Assembly (NCBI GenBank): GCA_036844615.1
Contig: DAIUFK010000007.1
Span: 1-52,292, forward strand
DNA: 52,292 bases
Direction of reading: 5' to 3'
DNA from: Palsa-872 sp036844615
GTDB lineage: Bacteria; Chloroflexota; Dormibacteria; Dormibacterales; Dormibacteraceae
The translations under genes and the position numbers were made by a program. The notes below the pieces were generated by a model that saw only the letters and a program-made list of their open reading frames with translations, did not search any database and had not been told where the DNA came from. Shown here piece after piece: positions 30,768 to 38,298 of the stretch; position 1 is the first letter of the stretch; each line of letters starts with the position of its first letter.

Positions 30768-30773
30768 AGTCTA
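30768..30773 (-). promoter_or_regulatory. -10-like box (TAGACT) of greA
   Basis: TAGACT on the reverse strand, 6 bases before the GTG start of greA; leaderless arrangement. Confidence 0.45.
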
Positions 30774-30825
30774 GACCGAGGAACTGACTCCGGCTTTGGG
30801 GGGTACGTTTGAGGGCGCTGGCGTA

Positions 30826-30831
30826 TACAGT
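30826..30831 (+). promoter_or_regulatory. -10-like box (TACAGT) of small membrane protein gene
   Basis: TACAGT 6 bases before the ATG at 30838 (within GTATACAGT). No ribosome binding site. Confidence 0.45.
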
Positions 30832-30837
30832 CGCCGC

Positions 30838-31290
30838 ATGAGAAGGCTGATGCTCACCGTCGTGATGGTCCTGATGGGTGCGGCTTTGGTGGCCGGCTCG
30901 GCTCGGGCCCTGTTCGGTGAGCGGCTCTTCCCTCTTGACCAGGAGATCGGGACCCACGCCTCGGCGGCGGCGGCGGTCCTGGGCATCGGTCTCATGGCGG
31001 CGGCAATTCATCCCGCGGCCAACATCGCCTGGGTCCGCGCGGGCATCCTCTATGGCTTCGTCACCATCTTCTACGAGCTGGGCGCCCACTACCTGATCGG
31101 CGCGCAGTTCTACTTCGGGCCAGTGATTTTCGGCATCGCGTGCAGCTTCCTGCTGATCGCGCTCTACCCTCAGCGCTCCCAGCTGATGCCTCCGGTGTCG
31201 GACCCGCCCACCGCATTCGGCCAGCCACACCCCGCGCCGCTCGAAACGACGCCGGCGCCGGCGCCGGCAGGCGACAAGCCCCCCGCCTGA
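30838..31290 (+). CDS. Small integral membrane protein, function unknown
   Basis: A 150-residue protein with four predicted membrane segments (about 4-22, 41-58, 63-82, 88-107) and a Pro/Ala-rich hydrophilic C-terminal tail of about 40 residues (PPVSDPPTAF, TPAPAPAGDKPP). No enzymatic motif was recognised. ATG 30838 lies 6 bases after a TACAGT box, and the gene is divergent from greA. Monocistronic, with a hairpin repeat just downstream. Confidence 0.7.
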   Translation: MRRLMLTVVMVLMGAALVAGSARALFGERLFPLDQEIGTHASAAAAVLGIGLMAAAIHPAANIAWVRAGILYGFVTIFYELGAHYLIGAQFYFGPVIFGIACSFLLIALYPQRSQLMPPVSDPPTAFGQPHPAPLETTPAPAPAGDKPPA

Positions 31291-31314
31291 TCTCCGGCGG
31301 GCCTCTCTCAGGCT

Positions 31315-31379
31315 CTGCGCGCAAAAGCGGCGTTAAGGATCGGCCGTACTGAATGCTCCCCTGAGGGGAGAGAGGTTAG
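31315..31379 (-). repeat. Intergenic hairpin repeat, family 22/31, copy 2
   Basis: On the reverse strand it reads CTAACCTCTCTCCCCTCAGG, then GCATTCAGTACGGCCGATCC, then TTAACGCCGCTTTTGCGCGC, matching the blocks at 22364-22444. It contains a CTCCCC/GGGGAG hairpin (31356-31361 with 31365-31370). It lies between convergent membrane protein genes. Confidence 0.6.
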
Positions 31380-31393
31380 CTGTTGGGACTTAA

Positions 31394-32215
31394 CTAGGTC
31401 TTCGGGACCAGGGCCTGGACTTCGGCCATCATCCTGCGCTGGAGCAGGAACGAAACGCCGTAGACAGCGCCGGCGAGAACCGCGCCCGCCAGCACCGCCA
31501 AGACCGCGTGCAAAGGCATCGGCGAGATCGGTGAAAGGGCGATTGCGTCATCACCGATGATCGCCGCCACCGACAGGGCGACAGGCGTCAGCAGAGGGAG
31601 CAGCTGGACGCGTCGCATCACCGCAGGCACCGGCGGCTCGACGCGGCCGACCATGCGCTGCCCCATCACACCGACGGATCGCACGTGGCGCAGGTTTGGC
31701 GTCACGGTCAGCACGACGCTGACCTGATTGCCGGGCACCTGCTTCAGGCGCGCGGGCGGAACCAGGTACTGCTCGACACCACCGCGGGTCTGCACCATGA
31801 CCATGCCCAGCCCGACAGAGGTGCTCACCGAGGCGGCCCCCATGAGCTGGCCCTGGACGAGCCTGGCCTCGGCTTTCCTGTCTCTGAGCGCCAGTCGAAA
31901 ACCCGGGCCGACGAAGCTGGCGAGAAGCGCAACGGGCAGCACCCATGCCACTGCTGCCGCAATCGCCACGGGCAGGCCGTAAACGGAGGGAATGAAGATC
32001 AGCAGCGCCGCGATGATGACGAGGCACCCCACGGCGATCCCGATCGAGACGTAGCCGAGGCGAACGACGAAGTTGGGGTCGTAACCCTGTAACATCCCGC
32101 CGCCCTGGACAAAGCGCTCGCGCTGGCGCTTGGTCTGCCCCTTCGTCGGAGGGGGCGCCGCCTTCGGCTGGACTTTCCGCACCTGCTGCCTGACCTGCAT
32201 GCGCCTCTTCCCCAC
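31394..32215 (-). CDS. Integral membrane protein, function unknown
   Basis: A 273-residue protein. The first 45 residues are basic and cytoplasmic (VRKVQPKAAPPPTKGQTKRQ). Two membrane segments follow at about 50-95, a soluble central part of about 100 residues contains LVPPARLKQVPGNQVSVVLT and other beta-like strands, and two further segments lie near 205-225 and 236-260. No recognised family. GTG 32215 has CATACT 7 bases upstream, the same box and spacing as the zinc-ribbon gene at 36576. It is 32 bases after the anti-sigma-like gene. Confidence 0.72.
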   Translation of the reverse strand: MGKRRMQVRQQVRKVQPKAAPPPTKGQTKRQRERFVQGGGMLQGYDPNFVVRLGYVSIGIAVGCLVIIAALLIFIPSVYGLPVAIAAAVAWVLPVALLASFVGPGFRLALRDRKAEARLVQGQLMGAASVSTSVGLGMVMVQTRGGVEQYLVPPARLKQVPGNQVSVVLTVTPNLRHVRSVGVMGQRMVGRVEPPVPAVMRRVQLLPLLTPVALSVAAIIGDDAIALSPISPMPLHAVLAVLAGAVLAGAVYGVSFLLQRRMMAEVQALVPKT

Positions 32216-32247
32216 TGCGACAAGTATGAGAGGGGCGCAGCTCCGGT

Positions 32248-33474
32248 TTAGTGTGAGAGGAAAGAGGGGTCGACAGCAGGGACGAGCACGCGCTTCACGT
32301 AAGTGATCCCCTGGTCGGTGAACAAGCCTGAGAAAAGGAAGGCAGGTTCGTAGAAGCTGTGATCGCCGGCCGGCACGAGAATGTAGACGAGCTCCGCACC
32401 CGTAAGCCGAACCGCGGGGATCGAGCTGCCCGCGGGGGCCGACGACGCGAGAGCTGAACGGATTGCCTGGTCGGCAGTGATGATCGGGTAGGTGCCGGAA
32501 ACCAGCGGCAGCGGCAACGGACCAAGGGCAACAGCGCGGGTTTGGCCGTCGCTGAGGTCCACCTCCGTTCCGTACGGGGAGCCGACGTTATCCACGAGAG
32601 GCGCCACTCCCTGGGCGCCGAGGTCGAACGACCGAAGGAACGTGACCCGCATCGACTTCGAGTCAATCGACTGCTGTCCATCAAGCTGATAGGGCCACGT
32701 CGGGAGCAGACCGTGCATGGAAAGGTAAGCACTTGCGACCCCCATCGGGTCGGTCCCACTGTTGGGGGTGGTATCGCTCAGCCAGAAGGTCGGCTCGCGA
32801 GACGGGTACACCTTGCTACCGGTTACCACCAACACGAAGTTGTGCCCGGAATACGTCCCGAGCCCTTCTTGCGCCAGCTTGGGGGCAGGCGCCGCTCCGA
32901 TCGAGGCCGCGAACTTTGCGGCATCTGCACGAGTCGGCTCCTGGAAGCGGTAAACCGGCAGGTTCCTGGCAGCTACGTCAAGCTTGCCGGCCCATGTCAA
33001 CGTAGCCGCCCCGAAGTAGAGGCTGTATGAGGCCTGGTACGCATACCCATCGATCGTCCTCGTTGGAGGGATCGGTGACGGGGCCGCTTGCGAGAGTCCC
33101 GGTGCAGGCAGTGCCCCACTTACCTGGCTAGGGCCAGCCGCGGCGGGCCCGAAGTTGCCACTGCCATCCTGAATGGCACCCGGCATCGCGCTTGTGGCAC
33201 CGCCTCCGGGATGCAGGCCGCTGAGCGCGATGATGCCCGCCCCAACGACGACTATCAGGAGAATGGCCACTGCCGCAGACGGCACAGCCGGCGCCTCCCT
33301 CAAGCCCGCGAACAGTCCGGTCACGCCATCCCGAATGCGTGACCAGATGGGCCGGCGGGACTGCATGCGGAGCCAGAGCTCGTCCTCGAATGCCGGGCGC
33401 GGGCGCGTGGTCTGGAATGCGTCGTCGAGCTGGCGCTGCAGCGCCTTCAGCTCGAGGTCCTCCTCCTCGCTCAT
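32248..33474 (-). CDS. Probable anti-sigma factor, single-pass membrane protein
   Basis: A 408-residue protein. Residues 1-62 are a charged cytoplasmic part (ALQRQLDDAFQTTRPRPAFE), 64-85 a membrane segment (AVAILLIVVVGAGIIALSG), and the rest is a large extracytoplasmic domain with a Pro/Ala-rich linker and a domain containing DGYAYQASYSLYF, VYRFQEPT and LVLVPAGDHSFYEPAFLF-like elements. Its ATG overlaps the ECF sigma stop by four bases, the classical sigma/anti-sigma order. No HxxxCxxC zinc motif is visible, so it belongs to a non-ZAS type or is a sensor. The external domain suggests response to an envelope signal. Confidence 0.78.
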   Translation of the reverse strand: MSEEEDLELKALQRQLDDAFQTTRPRPAFEDELWLRMQSRRPIWSRIRDGVTGLFAGLREAPAVPSAAVAILLIVVVGAGIIALSGLHPGGGATSAMPGAIQDGSGNFGPAAAGPSQVSGALPAPGLSQAAPSPIPPTRTIDGYAYQASYSLYFGAATLTWAGKLDVAARNLPVYRFQEPTRADAAKFAASIGAAPAPKLAQEGLGTYSGHNFVLVVTGSKVYPSREPTFWLSDTTPNSGTDPMGVASAYLSMHGLLPTWPYQLDGQQSIDSKSMRVTFLRSFDLGAQGVAPLVDNVGSPYGTEVDLSDGQTRAVALGPLPLPLVSGTYPIITADQAIRSALASSAPAGSSIPAVRLTGAELVYILVPAGDHSFYEPAFLFSGLFTDQGITYVKRVLVPAVDPSFLSH

Positions 33475-33977
33475 GCGTCCTCCTTGTGCACGGAGTCGCG
33501 GAGCGCCTTCAGCCCGCGGTGATAGAGCATCTTCGCGGCGTCCTCGCTGCAGCTCATGAGAACCCCCACCTCTTCAAAGCTCAGGCCGGAGTGGCGGAGG
33601 GCTATCGAGTCACGCTGACGTTCCGGCAGGCGGGCCACGTGCTCGAGAAGGGCCTGGTACTGGATCCGCTCCTCGGCCATGCGGGACGGGTCGTCTTCGG
33701 CGACCGGCTGGTGCTCGATGGTCCGCCGAAGGCGCTCGCGCCGGCCATGGGAGCGGAAGTGGTCGGTTGTCGCATTCCGAGCGATGCGAAATAGCCAGGC
33801 TACTGGGCTGTTGTTGCGGGCTTCGAAGCGGCCGTACGCCTGGTATGCGTTCATGAAAACCTGCGCCGTGATGTCCTCCGCGTCGGCCGATGTCGCCACC
33901 TGGGCGCGGACGTAGGCGTATATGCGACCGAGATAGTCGCGATACAGGTCTTCGAAGGGCGGCCGATCGGCGAGCAC
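33471..33977 (-). CDS. ECF-type RNA polymerase sigma factor
   Basis: A 168-residue sigma factor with region 2 at about 10-80 (SADAEDITAQVFMNAYQAYG core, NSPVAWLFRIARNATTDHFR) and region 4 at about 112-162 (LPERQRDSIALRHSGLSFEE, with MSCSEDAAKMLYHRGLKALR). GTG 33977 is the start; TACCAT lies 9 bases upstream, so it may be leaderless. The stop overlaps the start of the probable anti-sigma gene. Confidence 0.9.
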   Translation of the reverse strand: MLADRPPFEDLYRDYLGRIYAYVRAQVATSADAEDITAQVFMNAYQAYGRFEARNNSPVAWLFRIARNATTDHFRSHGRRERLRRTIEHQPVAEDDPSRMAEERIQYQALLEHVARLPERQRDSIALRHSGLSFEEVGVLMSCSEDAAKMLYHRGLKALRDSVHKEDA

Positions 33978-33986
33978 GGCCGGTTC

Positions 33987-33992
33987 ATGGTA
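33987..33992 (-). promoter_or_regulatory. -10-like box (TACCAT) of ECF sigma gene
   Basis: TACCAT on the reverse strand, 9 bases before the GTG at 33977; no ribosome binding site visible. Confidence 0.35.
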
Positions 33993-34041
33993 TTGGCAAG
34001 CACTCTTGTCTGACCCAACGCCCCGTAGTCCGGCGCCGTAA

Positions 34042-34134
34042 CGGCGCGAACCCCACCGGGCTGCGCTCTCTTCTCGAGCGGAGCCCCTCCCCGGCGAGCG
34101 GGGAGGGTTGGTCCGGCTTGGGGGCCGGACCTAG
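34042..34134 (-). repeat. Three-hairpin intergenic repeat, copy 1
   Basis: On the reverse strand: stem 1 GGTCCGGC/GCCGGACC (34110-34117 with 34124-34131), stem 2 CCCTCCCCG/CGGGGAGGG (34085-34093 with 34099-34107), stem 3 CGCTC/GAGCG (34064-34068 with 34076-34080), then GCAGCCCGGTGGGG. The element at 45994-46106 has the same order with changed stem bases that keep pairing. Stem 1 may also terminate the phosphodiesterase transcript, since it abuts that stop codon. Confidence 0.7.
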
Positions 34135-34934
34135 GTGGTCTTGAAGGCGGGTGCTATCTCGACGGGCCGGTTGGTGAAAATCGAGTCTGGGCGGCAGAGC
34201 TGGCACCATGCGACTGCCGTCTCGTCATCCACCGTCCACACCCCCACCGCGCCCCCTGCGTTGTGGATCTCCTTCACCAGCTGCTGGTCCATGGCTCCCC
34301 AATGCGGAGAGAAGACGTCGGCGCCGGCCTCACGCATGATCCGGGCGGGGTCGATGGGCCTCGCACCCTCGAGCACGCCGAGCTGGAGCCGAGGCTCCAT
34401 CACCCGCAGCACCTTGATCGACGGGTGATAGAAGGACACGACGGCGCACTCTTCCACTGCGCCGAGCTGTCGCAGCATCGCCACCAGCTTGTCCTCGAGG
34501 CCGGGGTACTGGATAGGGATCTGCTTGATCTCGATCACGAGCCCCACCTTGCCAAGCGCCAGCTCGATCACCTCCTGCAACAGCGGGATGTGCTCGCCGT
34601 GCCCGGCGTCAAGCCTGCGCAGCTCTGCCGCCGTGTGATCGCGTACGAGGCCCTTGCCGTTGGTGGTCCGCTCGAGCGTGTGGTCGTGGATGACAACAAG
34701 CCGGTTGTCCGACGTGAGGTGTACGTCGCACTCGAGGAGATCGCACCCGGCGGCGATCGCCGAGCGGAATGAACGGATCGTGTTCTCCGGGTGGTCGGCC
34801 GGGTTGCCGCGATGACCGCCCACCAGGGGGCGGCCGTCGTCGTGAGCGGCCTCGTAACGCGAGCGGATCGATTGGGTCAAGGCGCCGGAAAGTCTAACTG
34901 CGCGCGGCACCAATACTGGTGGACGCGAGGGCAT
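34131..34934 (-). CDS. Glycerophosphodiester phosphodiesterase
   Basis: A 267-residue cytosolic GDPD (UgpQ-like). Catalytic parts are GGHRGNPADHPENTI (His, Arg), LECDVHLTSDNRLVVIHDHT (Glu, Asp, His) and VIEIKQIP (Glu), followed by GVWTVDDE at the C-terminus. It hydrolyses glycerophosphodiesters to an alcohol and glycerol 3-phosphate. ATG 34934 is given, but TTG 34880 with a TAGACT box 10 bases upstream would remove 18 atypical residues and may be the true start. No signal peptide. Transcribed alone, divergent from the AAA ATPase. Confidence 0.88.
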   Translation of the reverse strand: MPSRPPVLVPRAVRLSGALTQSIRSRYEAAHDDGRPLVGGHRGNPADHPENTIRSFRSAIAAGCDLLECDVHLTSDNRLVVIHDHTLERTTNGKGLVRDHTAAELRRLDAGHGEHIPLLQEVIELALGKVGLVIEIKQIPIQYPGLEDKLVAMLRQLGAVEECAVVSFYHPSIKVLRVMEPRLQLGVLEGARPIDPARIMREAGADVFSPHWGAMDQQLVKEIHNAGGAVGVWTVDDETAVAWCQLCRPDSIFTNRPVEIAPAFKTT

Positions 34935-34970
34935 TCAACTTGGTCCAACCGCTCTTCTTTCCCTCTTGTC

Positions 34971-34976
34971 TATAGT
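34971..34976 (+). promoter_or_regulatory. -10-like box (TATAGT) of AAA ATPase gene
   Basis: TATAGT 8 bases before the ATG at 34985. The region upstream also contains, on the reverse strand, TATAGA elements that may serve the divergent gene. Confidence 0.45.
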
Positions 34977-34984
34977 GCAGAGCG

Positions 34985-36382
34985 ATGACTGCTGCAGCAG
35001 CCCGGACCATTGCTGAGCTCCGCGCCACCGGCCACGTGCGCGAGACGGTCAAGCAGGAGATGCGCCGCAACCTGCTGGTGCGGCTGCGCTCGGGCGAACC
35101 GCTCCTCCCCGGCATCGTGGGATACGACGAGACAGTGCTCCCGCAGCTCGCCAACGCGATCATCTCTGGCCACGACGTGATCCTCCTTGGCGAGCGCGGC
35201 CAGGCCAAGAGCCGGATCATGCGATCGCTGGTCAGCCTTCTCGATCCGCAGGTCCCCGCAATCCTGGGCTGCGAGGTCAACGACCATCCCTACGCGCCGA
35301 TCTGCCGCCGCTGCCTGGACCTCGTGGCCAAGAACGGGGACAAGGTCGAGGTCGCTTGGATCGACAGCGACGTGCGTTACGGCGAGAAGCTCGCGACGCC
35401 TGACATCTCGATCGCCGACCTCATCGGGGAGGTCGACCCGATAAAGGTGGCCGAGGGGCGGTACCTTGCGGACGAGCTCACCATCCATTACGGACTTCTT
35501 CCTCGCACCAACCGCGGCATTTTCGGCATCAACGAGCTTCCGGACCTCGCCGAGCGCATCCAGGTCGGGCTCTTGAACATCATGGAAGAGAAGGACGTGC
35601 AGATCCGCGGTTATCGCGTGCGTCTTCCACTCGACCTGTTCGTCATCGCCAGCGCGAACCCGGAGGACTACACGTCGCGCGGCCGCATCATCACACCGCT
35701 CAAGGACCGTTTCGGCTCGCAGGTGCGCACGCACTATCCGCTCACAACCAGCGAAGAGATGCAGATCATGGAAGCCGAGAGGCATCCTGTGCCCGAGGAC
35801 TTCGAGCTCATCTTTCCAACGTTCATGAAGGAGATGGTGGCCGAGCTCACGCACCTAGCTCGCCGCAGCCCGCACATATCGCAGTCGTCGGGCGTCTCGG
35901 TGCGAATGTCAATTGCGAACTTCGAGAACCTCGCGAGCAACTCGGTCCGGCGCGCCGCGCGACTTGGCGAGTCGCTTGCGGTACCGCGCATCAGCGACCT
36001 TGCGTTCCTCGCGTCCTCGACTGCAGGCCGTGTCGAGATCGAGGCCCTTGACGAAGGCAAGGAGGAGCAGGTGCTCTCGCGGTTGGAGCGCGGCGCAGTC
36101 AGCGCTGTGTTCAGCAGGCATTTCTCCGCGTCGCAGTTCGACGGCATCGTCGCCCGCTTTGAAGAAGGCTCGATGCTCGAGGTCGGCGAAGGCATCCCCG
36201 CCAGGACCTACACGCGCGCGATAGGCGACCTGCCCGAGCTGACCGGCGCGCTCAAGAAGCTGGGCCTGCCTGATCGGCCGGAGGTGAGGGCGTCAGTGAT
36301 CGAGTTCCTGCTCGAGGGCCTGCACCTGAACAAGCGATTGAACAAGGACGAGGTCGAAGGCCGAGCGGTCTACCGCCGCTAG
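34985..36382 (+). CDS. MoxR/ChlI-like AAA ATPase
   Basis: A 465-residue AAA+ ATPase of the group often annotated as magnesium chelatase or sigma-54-interacting ATPase. Walker A is GERGQAKS (residues 69-76). The Walker B position reads GIFGINELPDL, with Asn before the Glu instead of the usual Asp. Sensor-type SANPEDYTSRGRIITPLKDR follows near residue 220. A CRRC pair near residue 108 is extra. In other genomes this ATPase is generally paired with a VWA-domain protein; none is adjacent here. Likely a chaperone that inserts metal or remodels a protein complex. Confidence 0.82.
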   Translation: MTAAAARTIAELRATGHVRETVKQEMRRNLLVRLRSGEPLLPGIVGYDETVLPQLANAIISGHDVILLGERGQAKSRIMRSLVSLLDPQVPAILGCEVNDHPYAPICRRCLDLVAKNGDKVEVAWIDSDVRYGEKLATPDISIADLIGEVDPIKVAEGRYLADELTIHYGLLPRTNRGIFGINELPDLAERIQVGLLNIMEEKDVQIRGYRVRLPLDLFVIASANPEDYTSRGRIITPLKDRFGSQVRTHYPLTTSEEMQIMEAERHPVPEDFELIFPTFMKEMVAELTHLARRSPHISQSSGVSVRMSIANFENLASNSVRRAARLGESLAVPRISDLAFLASSTAGRVEIEALDEGKEEQVLSRLERGAVSAVFSRHFSASQFDGIVARFEEGSMLEVGEGIPARTYTRAIGDLPELTGALKKLGLPDRPEVRASVIEFLLEGLHLNKRLNKDEVEGRAVYRR

Positions 36383-36576
36383 CGCTGGGCTGCGTAGGTC
36401 CAGATGAATGAGATCAGGACCGCCACCACCATGAGAAAGAAGAGAATCTCGAACCTGAGGGCCACCCGAACAAGGCGCCGCGCCTTTCGCGTCCTCGCAC
36501 CGCAGCGCTCGCAGTAGGCGGCGCCGGGAACCAATTCCCCGCCGCACGAGTCGCAAGCTACCTGTACCTGCTGCAC
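36379..36576 (-). CDS. Small zinc-ribbon membrane protein
   Basis: A 65-residue protein: an N-terminal zinc ribbon with two CxxC pairs (CDSCGG near residue 8, YCERCGART near residue 21), a basic linker (RKARRLVRVALR) and one membrane segment at about 43-61 (ILFFLMVVAVLISFIW). Start GTG 36576 with CATACT 7 bases upstream. Its stop overlaps the end of the convergent AAA ATPase by four bases. Function unknown; such tail-anchored zinc-ribbon proteins are common. Confidence 0.75.
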   Translation of the reverse strand: MQQVQVACDSCGGELVPGAAYCERCGARTRKARRLVRVALRFEILFFLMVVAVLISFIWTYAAQR

Positions 36577-36583
36577 CCTTCTG

Positions 36584-36589
36584 AGTATG
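36584..36589 (-). promoter_or_regulatory. -10-like box (CATACT) of zinc-ribbon gene
   Basis: CATACT on the reverse strand, 7 bases before the GTG at 36576. It directly abuts the -10-like box of the divergent DinB-family gene. Confidence 0.35.
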
Positions 36590-36595
36590 TAGTGT
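36590..36595 (+). promoter_or_regulatory. -10-like box (TAGTGT) of DinB-family gene
   Basis: TAGTGT 7 bases before the GTG at 36603; back to back with the reverse-strand box at 36584-36589. Confidence 0.4.
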
Positions 36596-36602
36596 TTGGC
36601 CT

Positions 36603-37127
36603 GTGGAACTCCAGGAGGAGATGTCGCCAGCCGATGCCGTGCTGCTCATGAGCTCGGTGCCCGAGCGCATCAACGATCTCGTCTTCGGGCTCGACGAGAC
36701 GCGGCTTCGCTACCGCCACGGGCCCGCCTTCCCGACGCTTGGAGGCTTGATCTTCCATCTCCTCGATTCAGGCTCCAGGGTCGACGGCCTGCTGCGTCAC
36801 GCTCACCTGGACGGGCTCGCCACCGCCGACGTCAGGGCGACCATCGACCCCGGGGACGACCAGGACCTCGATCGACCCCTGCAGCAGGCGATCGAAGACT
36901 TCGCGCGCATCCGCCGCCGGACCGTCGACCTCCTCCACGGTTGGGGCAAGAGCGAGTGGGAACGAACAGTCACTGATCCCCGTGGCAGCAGCCTCACCCT
37001 GCTCGACGTCTGCAGGATGGTGACCAAGCACGAGATGGCCCACGTCGCACAGATTCGCAACCTGACCGTGCTCTTACCCGAACCGGTTGACCTGGGTCCA
37101 CAGCCACCGACGACGATGCAGTCATGA
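36603..37127 (+). CDS. DinB-family protein
   Basis: A 174-residue four-helix protein of the DinB/YfiT metal-binding fold. LIFHLLDSGSRVDGLLRH near residue 50 and VTKHEMAHVAQIRNL near residue 140 hold the histidines expected to bind a divalent metal. Members include mycothiol-, bacillithiol- and glutathione-type transferases, but no substrate can be assigned. GTG 36603 was preferred over the ATG six codons later because the purine tract before that ATG is too close. The stop overlaps the EVE gene start (ATGA). Confidence 0.78.
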   Translation: MELQEEMSPADAVLLMSSVPERINDLVFGLDETRLRYRHGPAFPTLGGLIFHLLDSGSRVDGLLRHAHLDGLATADVRATIDPGDDQDLDRPLQQAIEDFARIRRRTVDLLHGWGKSEWERTVTDPRGSSLTLLDVCRMVTKHEMAHVAQIRNLTVLLPEPVDLGPQPPTTMQS

Positions 37128-37726
37128 CAGACGACACAGGGGAAACAGGGGAAACAGAGGAAACAGCAGACCAAGGGGCCACATCCGAGGCTGTATCAGA
37201 GCCCGCTCCCAAGCAGGGCCGACCCAAGAGAAAACGCAAATCCGGGCGGTCGGAAGGGCGGTCGTCGCAGTACTGGATGATCGTCAGCTCGCCCGACAAC
37301 TTCCGCAAGACCCGCGAGCTTGGCTTCACCATCCAGGGCCTGAAGAGCCGTCATCGCCGCCGCGTCGAGACGATGCGAGTCGGCGACAGGGTCCTTTATT
37401 ACGTCACTGGGCGGATGGCGTTCGCTTCGACCGTCACAGTCGCGTCGCCGATGTACGAAGACCACACGCCGATCTGGCGCTCGGCCCGGCGGGACGAGGA
37501 CTACCCGTGGCGCGTGCACATCCGCGGTGACGTGATCCTCGAAGAGGTCGACTGGATTCCAGCCAAAGATCTTGCCTACCGCCTCGACTACGTGCGCAAA
37601 TGGCCACCCGAGCACTGGACGCTGGCTTTTCAGGGACACATACACGCGCTGCCACGCAACGATTTCGCCATCGTCGAGGACGAGATCTCGCGCAGCTCTC
37701 GGCGGCGGAGAGCCCTCGCCGGGTAA
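37124..37726 (+). CDS. EVE-domain protein
   Basis: A 200-residue protein. Residues 1-45 are a low-complexity, acidic then basic extension (GETGETEETADQ, then KRKRKSGRSEGR) not normally part of the domain. Residues 48-185 are a PUA-like EVE domain: YWMIVSSPDNFRKTRELGF, then RVETMRVGDRVLYYVTGRM, and a C-terminal NDFAIVEDEI. EVE domains bind modified bases in DNA or RNA. The extension is encoded by three near-perfect GGGGAAACA repeats. Translationally coupled to the DinB gene upstream; 4 bases before the next membrane protein gene. Confidence 0.8.
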   Translation: MTDDTGETGETEETADQGATSEAVSEPAPKQGRPKRKRKSGRSEGRSSQYWMIVSSPDNFRKTRELGFTIQGLKSRHRRRVETMRVGDRVLYYVTGRMAFASTVTVASPMYEDHTPIWRSARRDEDYPWRVHIRGDVILEEVDWIPAKDLAYRLDYVRKWPPEHWTLAFQGHIHALPRNDFAIVEDEISRSSRRRRALAG

Positions 37727-37730
37727 CTCT

Positions 37731-38201
37731 TTGCGAGCCATCCGCCGGCTCTTTGTCTTCCACTACCAGGACGAGCGACGCGAGAGGCTCTTCCTGGCCT
37801 CGCTTGGATTCCTGCTCGCCTTTGCGATAGTGCGCGGCATCACCCACCTCATTCGCGCGGGTGTCGGTCCGTTCCACGACGTCAGCAACGGCACCCTCCA
37901 CATCCACCACCTCGTCTGGGGGATCCTGCTGCTGCTGGTGGTCGGCTACGCCTGGCTCATCCAGCCCGGCGGCGTGTGGTTCTCGCGCGTCGCCGCCTTC
38001 GCATTCGGGGTCGGCTCCGCCTTGACGCTCGACGAGTTCGCCCTGTGGATCAACTTCCAGGACGTCTATTGGGCCAGGCAGGGCCGCGAGAGCATCGACG
38101 CGGTGGTCATCTTCGCTGCACTTCTGTCGGTCGGAATCTGGGGCTACCCGGTCCTTCGGGCCATCGGGCGGTACATGACCCCCCGGAAGCCGAAGGCATG
38201 A
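37731..38201 (+). CDS. Integral membrane protein, function unknown
   Basis: A 156-residue protein starting at TTG 37731, 4 bases after the EVE stop. Four predicted membrane segments (about 23-40, 58-76, 86-104, 119-137). A conserved-looking TLHIHHLVWGILLL segment in the second, and LTLDEFALWINFQDVYW before the fourth, recall an uncharacterised family found in actinobacteria. No enzymatic motif is clear; the His cluster could bind a metal. Part of the DinB-EVE-membrane protein operon. Confidence 0.72.
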   Translation: MRAIRRLFVFHYQDERRERLFLASLGFLLAFAIVRGITHLIRAGVGPFHDVSNGTLHIHHLVWGILLLLVVGYAWLIQPGGVWFSRVAAFAFGVGSALTLDEFALWINFQDVYWARQGRESIDAVVIFAALLSVGIWGYPVLRAIGRYMTPRKPKA

Positions 38202-38298
38202 AGGCGAGGCGTGTCACAAAGGGCATCCCGCCGGTGCTTGATCATTGGTGGGAGTCAACCTCGAATCGGTCCCGGAGGCCGGCAGGCGAGATGGAGCC

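Noticed and set aside
37134..37170. Short GGGGAAACA repeats as a possible CRISPR or phase-variation tract
   Set aside because: Units are 9 bases, contiguous and within a coding region, so not a CRISPR; frame is kept whatever the unit number.
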